This document shows, piece after piece, positions 61,560 to 64,000 of a stretch of DNA of 64,000 bases. A model generated the notes under the pieces. The model saw only the letters and a list, made by a program, of their open reading frames with translations. It did not search any database and was not told where the DNA came from. Source of the stretch: JABDIP01 sp965237625 (lineage in GTDB: Bacteria > Pseudomonadota > Alphaproteobacteria > DSM-16000 > Inquilinaceae); the NCBI GenBank assembly GCA_965237625.1, contig CBDEGD010000040.1, forward strand, positions 1-64,000, given 5' to 3'. Numbering within the stretch: position 1 is the first letter of the stretch; each line of letters begins with the position of its first letter. The translations under genes and the position numbers were made by a program.

Positions 61560-62069
61560 ATGACCGCAGCAATTCGCCTGACAGTGCCCTTTGCGGCTAC
61601 CCTAAGCTTTCTTGTGGTGCTGGCGGCAGGCCCGGCCCGAGCGGATCTGGCGACCGGCATGTTCGCCTATGACCAGGGCGACTACGCCACGGCGCTGGCC
61701 GAGTGGACCCCGCTCGCGGAAGGCGGCGATGCCACCGCGCAAGCCCTTCTCGGTCTGATGTACCGGGGCACTCCCGGCATGGCCGCCGACGATGCGACCT
61801 CCACCGGCTGGTACCGGCGTGCCGCGGAACAGGGCCATCCTCACGCCCAGTACAATCTCGGCCTCGCCTACCTGGCCGGCCGGGGAGTCGCGCAGGATAG
61901 CGTGGCCGCCTATATGTGGCTGGACCTGGCCGCAGGCGGCATTCCCAAGAGCCCGGACGGCACCAATTCCGCCTCGCAACGGCGCGACGCGCTGGCCGCC
62001 GGGATGGGCGCCGCTGAGATCGCCGAGGCGAAGCGCCAGTCCGAAAGCTGGACAACGGCGGCGAAGTAG
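61560..62069 (+). CDS. Sel1-repeat exported protein
   Basis: 169 residues from ATG 61560 (GGGAGACG site). Signal peptide about 1-27 (AGPARA-DL). Two to three Sel1-like helical repeats follow: DYATALAEWTPLAEGGDATAQALLGLMY, STGWYRRAAEQGHPHAQYNLGLAYL, AAYMWLDLAAGG. Such repeats make protein-protein contacts in the periplasm. Transcribed divergently from the preceding small exported proteins. Confidence 0.87.
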   Translation: MTAAIRLTVPFAATLSFLVVLAAGPARADLATGMFAYDQGDYATALAEWTPLAEGGDATAQALLGLMYRGTPGMAADDATSTGWYRRAAEQGHPHAQYNLGLAYLAGRGVAQDSVAAYMWLDLAAGGIPKSPDGTNSASQRRDALAAGMGAAEIAEAKRQSESWTTAAK

Positions 62070-62140
62070 GGACGTCATCGCAGATGTGTCGCCATAGCGC
62101 GACCAAGGAGACGCAAAGCACCGCGAAACCAACACCAGTC

Positions 62141-62229
62141 GTCATTCCCGCGCAGGCGGAAATCCAGTGTTCCAAATCGTACGGCCGTCGCCATCGCACC
62201 AACTGGATTCCCGCCTGCGCGGGAATGAC
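62141..62229. repeat. Palindromic repeat pair, family A, copy 4
   Basis: GTCATTCCCGCGCAGGCGG at 62141 onward and the inverse ending GCGGGAATGAC at 62229; 35 bases between units. It lies in the gap before the MFS gene; 62070-62412 otherwise holds nothing identifiable. Confidence 0.9.
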
Positions 62230-62412
62230 AACCGGTTGTTTGGTGCGCGGCTCATTTACCAGCCGTTGCCGATACACGGCCCTCCCTTCCTTCCACCCGC
62301 ACATTCATTCGATTTTCATATCGCCGGGGTTTAAAGAGGGCGTTGCCGCTCCCAATTGAGCGCAACCACGATCCGCCGTCATGGCGGCCTCCCCCTGTCT
62401 CGGCGATCGCCC

Positions 62413-63678
62413 ATGAGTGTCATCGTTTCAGCCACCTGGCCGCTGTTCCTCGGCATCGCCATGATCATGCTGGCGAGCGGGCTGCAGGGCACGCTGCTGG
62501 GCCTGCGCGCCTCGCTGGAGGATTTCCCCACCGCGATCACCGGCGTGGTGATGTCGAGCTATTATCTGGGCTTCCTGGTCGGCTCGCGGATGTCGTCCAA
62601 GGTGGTGAGCCAGGTCGGCCATGTGCGCACTTTCGCGGCGCTGGCGTCGCTGGCCTCGGCCTCCGTACTGTTGCATTCGGTATTTGTAGAACCGGCCGCC
62701 TGGGCGGTGATGCGGCTGGTCACCGGCTTCTGCTATGCCGGCCTCTATGTGGTGGCGGAAAGCTGGCTGAACGACCGGGCGACCAACGAGACACGGGGCC
62801 AGTTGCTGTCGATCTACATGGTGGTGATGTATGGCGGCATGGCCAGCGGACAGCTGCTGCTGAATATCGCCGACCCGAGCGGTTTCGAGCTGTTCATCCT
62901 GTCCTCGGTGATGGTGTCCCTGGCCCTGATACCGATGCTGGTGACGGTCGGGTCCGCCCCGGAGATCACCACCCCAGTTCCGGTCGGCGTGCGCGAACTG
63001 TACCGCATCACGCCGCTCGGCGTGGTCGGGTCCGTGGCGACAGGCCTTACCAACGGCGCCTTTTTCGGCATGGGCGCGGTCTATGCGGCCTCGATCGGCC
63101 TTTCCGTCGGCGAAATCTCGCTGTTCATGGCCGCCACGGTGATCGGCGGCGTCGTGCTGCAATGGCCGATGGGCCGGCTGTCGGACTATGTCGACCGCCG
63201 CATCGTGCTGGCGACCGTCACGACGATCGCCTCCGCCTGCGCGCTGGCGGCAATCTTTCTATCGGGAATATCGACGGTCGCCCTGCTGGCCTGCGCCGCC
63301 GCCTATGGCGCGGCATCCTTCCCGATGTACTCGCTCAGCATCGCCCACACCAATGACCGGCTGGCGCAGGAGCAGATCGTGCCGGCCAGCGGAACCCTGG
63401 TCTTGCTAAGCGGGATCGGCGCCTGCCTGGGCCCGGTCAGCGCCGCCGCCGCCATCGCCTTTACCGGACCCGATGGGTTCTTCTGGTATCTGGTGATCGG
63501 CCATGCCGGGCTGGGCGCCTTCGCGGTCTACCGCATGACCCGCAGCCGCGCCACACCGCTGGAGGACCAGAGCCCGCATGTGTCGGTCGGCCCCCGCGCC
63601 TCCCCGATCGCCGTCGCCGCAGCCCAGGAATGGGTAGTCGAGGAAGCGGAGTTGGAACTGGAAGAGCATGCCGATTGA
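62413..63678 (+). CDS. MFS transporter (YcaD-like)
   Basis: 421 residues from MSVIVSATW; a longer ATG start at 62356 adds 19 polar residues and runs toward the repeat. Twelve predicted membrane helices in two halves with conserved GFLVGSRMSSKVVSQVGHVRTF after helix 2 and the central loop QWPMGRLSDYVDRR. The glutamate-rich C-terminal tail (VVEEAELELEEHAD) is unusual. Substrate unknown. Its last codons overlap the next gene by a few bases. Confidence 0.87.
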   Translation: MSVIVSATWPLFLGIAMIMLASGLQGTLLGLRASLEDFPTAITGVVMSSYYLGFLVGSRMSSKVVSQVGHVRTFAALASLASASVLLHSVFVEPAAWAVMRLVTGFCYAGLYVVAESWLNDRATNETRGQLLSIYMVVMYGGMASGQLLLNIADPSGFELFILSSVMVSLALIPMLVTVGSAPEITTPVPVGVRELYRITPLGVVGSVATGLTNGAFFGMGAVYAASIGLSVGEISLFMAATVIGGVVLQWPMGRLSDYVDRRIVLATVTTIASACALAAIFLSGISTVALLACAAAYGAASFPMYSLSIAHTNDRLAQEQIVPASGTLVLLSGIGACLGPVSAAAAIAFTGPDGFFWYLVIGHAGLGAFAVYRMTRSRATPLEDQSPHVSVGPRASPIAVAAAQEWVVEEAELELEEHAD

Positions 63679-64000
63679 TCCTCGCGAGCCCGGGATGAGG
63701 CTTCGCCAATCCGCCGCCGGGTTCGACCGTCTCGCGGTCGGCCCGATGCTCCTGCTGGCGCTGGGGCTGCTTATTGCCGGTATCGTGATGCCGTCGCTGA
63801 CGGTCAGCACCCTGGCGATCCTCAGCAGCAGCGTGTCGATCCTGAGCGGGCTCCTGGTCCTATGGGACGATGACCAGTATTTCCTGTTCGTGGTGCTGCT
63901 GGTGTTCTCGGTGCTGTTCCCGATGGTGAAACTGGTGTTCGGTCTCAGGGTCTGGTTCTTCGCCGGGGGCGCCAACCAGGCCACGATCGGCCGGCTGGAG
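63668..64000 (+). CDS. Paraquat-inducible protein A (PqiA)-like, 3'-truncated by the window
   Basis: Open from ATG 63668 (or 63695) to the window edge. Membrane segments near LLLALGLLIAGIVMPSLTVS and FLFVVLLVFSVLFPMVKLVF are visible; the latter is the recognisable PqiA-type block, found after ILSSSVSILSG. It overlaps the MFS stop by about 11 bases and is probably coupled to it. PqiA-domain proteins work in envelope lipid transport; the role here is inferred. Confidence 0.75.
   Translation, partial: MPIDPREPGMRLRQSAAGFDRLAVGPMLLLALGLLIAGIVMPSLTVSTLAILSSSVSILSGLLVLWDDDQYFLFVVLLVFSVLFPMVKLVFGLRVWFFAGGANQATIGRLE

Noticed and set aside
928..62229. CRISPR array
   Set aside because: Repeat units are dispersed, paired and inverted, with no regular spacer pattern and no cas genes.

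Overview
This is a GC-rich stretch of bacterial chromosome. Gene content and codon use point to a free-living alphaproteobacterium, most likely of the Rhodospirillales type. Pointers are the SmoEFGK-like polyol ABC operon with SorC control, the TipF-like degenerate EAL protein, the ArsR-controlled desaturases, and many short palindromic repeats of kinds common in that class. No tRNA, rRNA or CRISPR locus was seen. The sequence opens inside an ABC-transporter binding-protein gene and closes inside a PqiA-family gene.

Layout. 1-7.3 kb: peptide-type binding protein, Tat-exported dienelactone hydrolase, SAH/MTA-deaminase-like amidohydrolase, upp, a chlamydial-type tgt next to yhhQ (queuosine-precursor uptake), and rpmB with a clear terminator. 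7.3-9.7 kb: an ArsR regulator divergent from two overlapping desaturase paralogues. 9.7-22.1 kb: a polyol utilisation locus with xylulokinase, a SorC regulator, binding protein, two permeases, ATPase, a short-chain dehydrogenase and a mannitol-dehydrogenase-family enzyme; a second, SmoS-like dehydrogenase lies beyond a DUF3179 gene. 22.2-26.4 kb: a class IV aminotransferase overlapping a sulfotransferase-like gene, then two periplasmic alpha-carbonic anhydrases. 26.7-40.4 kb: meaB, an Atm1-type exporter, DUF3137, DNA alkylation repair, DMT exporter, AhpD-like protein, lipoprotein, methylmalonyl-CoA mutase, and a START-like/DUF5939/class III cyclase fusion. 40.5-45.1 kb: a MerR-controlled cation diffusion facilitator with a 51-bp perfect palindrome in its leader, a methyltransferase, kynureninase, and a HAD phosphatase. 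45.2-49.3 kb: TipF-like EAL protein, pyrD, a small ORF and an S24 repressor, flanked by inverted copies of a two-hairpin repeat. 49.3-55.9 kb: a class IV aminotransferase, a complete IS4-family insertion inside a palindromic repeat, a GNAT-FkbM-MltF-like operon, a frameshifted VOC gene, and an AT-rich HEPN-like gene. 55.9-64 kb: lysS, a DinG-type helicase, small exported proteins, an MFS transporter and a partial PqiA gene.

Most unusual signal. Three copies (5404-5668, 26376-26638, 29633-29904) of a roughly 265-bp element fold on paper into a three-way junction: one outer stem and two internal hairpins. The hairpin loops are conserved. The stem sequences of the third copy differ completely from the other two yet still pair, so structure rather than sequence seems to be kept. 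In two copies the outer arm supplies the last codons and stop of the adjacent gene. Other long or perfect palindromes here (40-bp arms at 7114-7229, 25-bp arms at 41172-41222) suggest this genome tolerates or actively keeps such structures.

The pathway themes are polyol catabolism, propionyl/methylmalonyl-CoA metabolism (mutase plus MeaB), queuine salvage, and metal export. Functions are assigned from recognised motifs and remembered family resemblance; no database search was possible.
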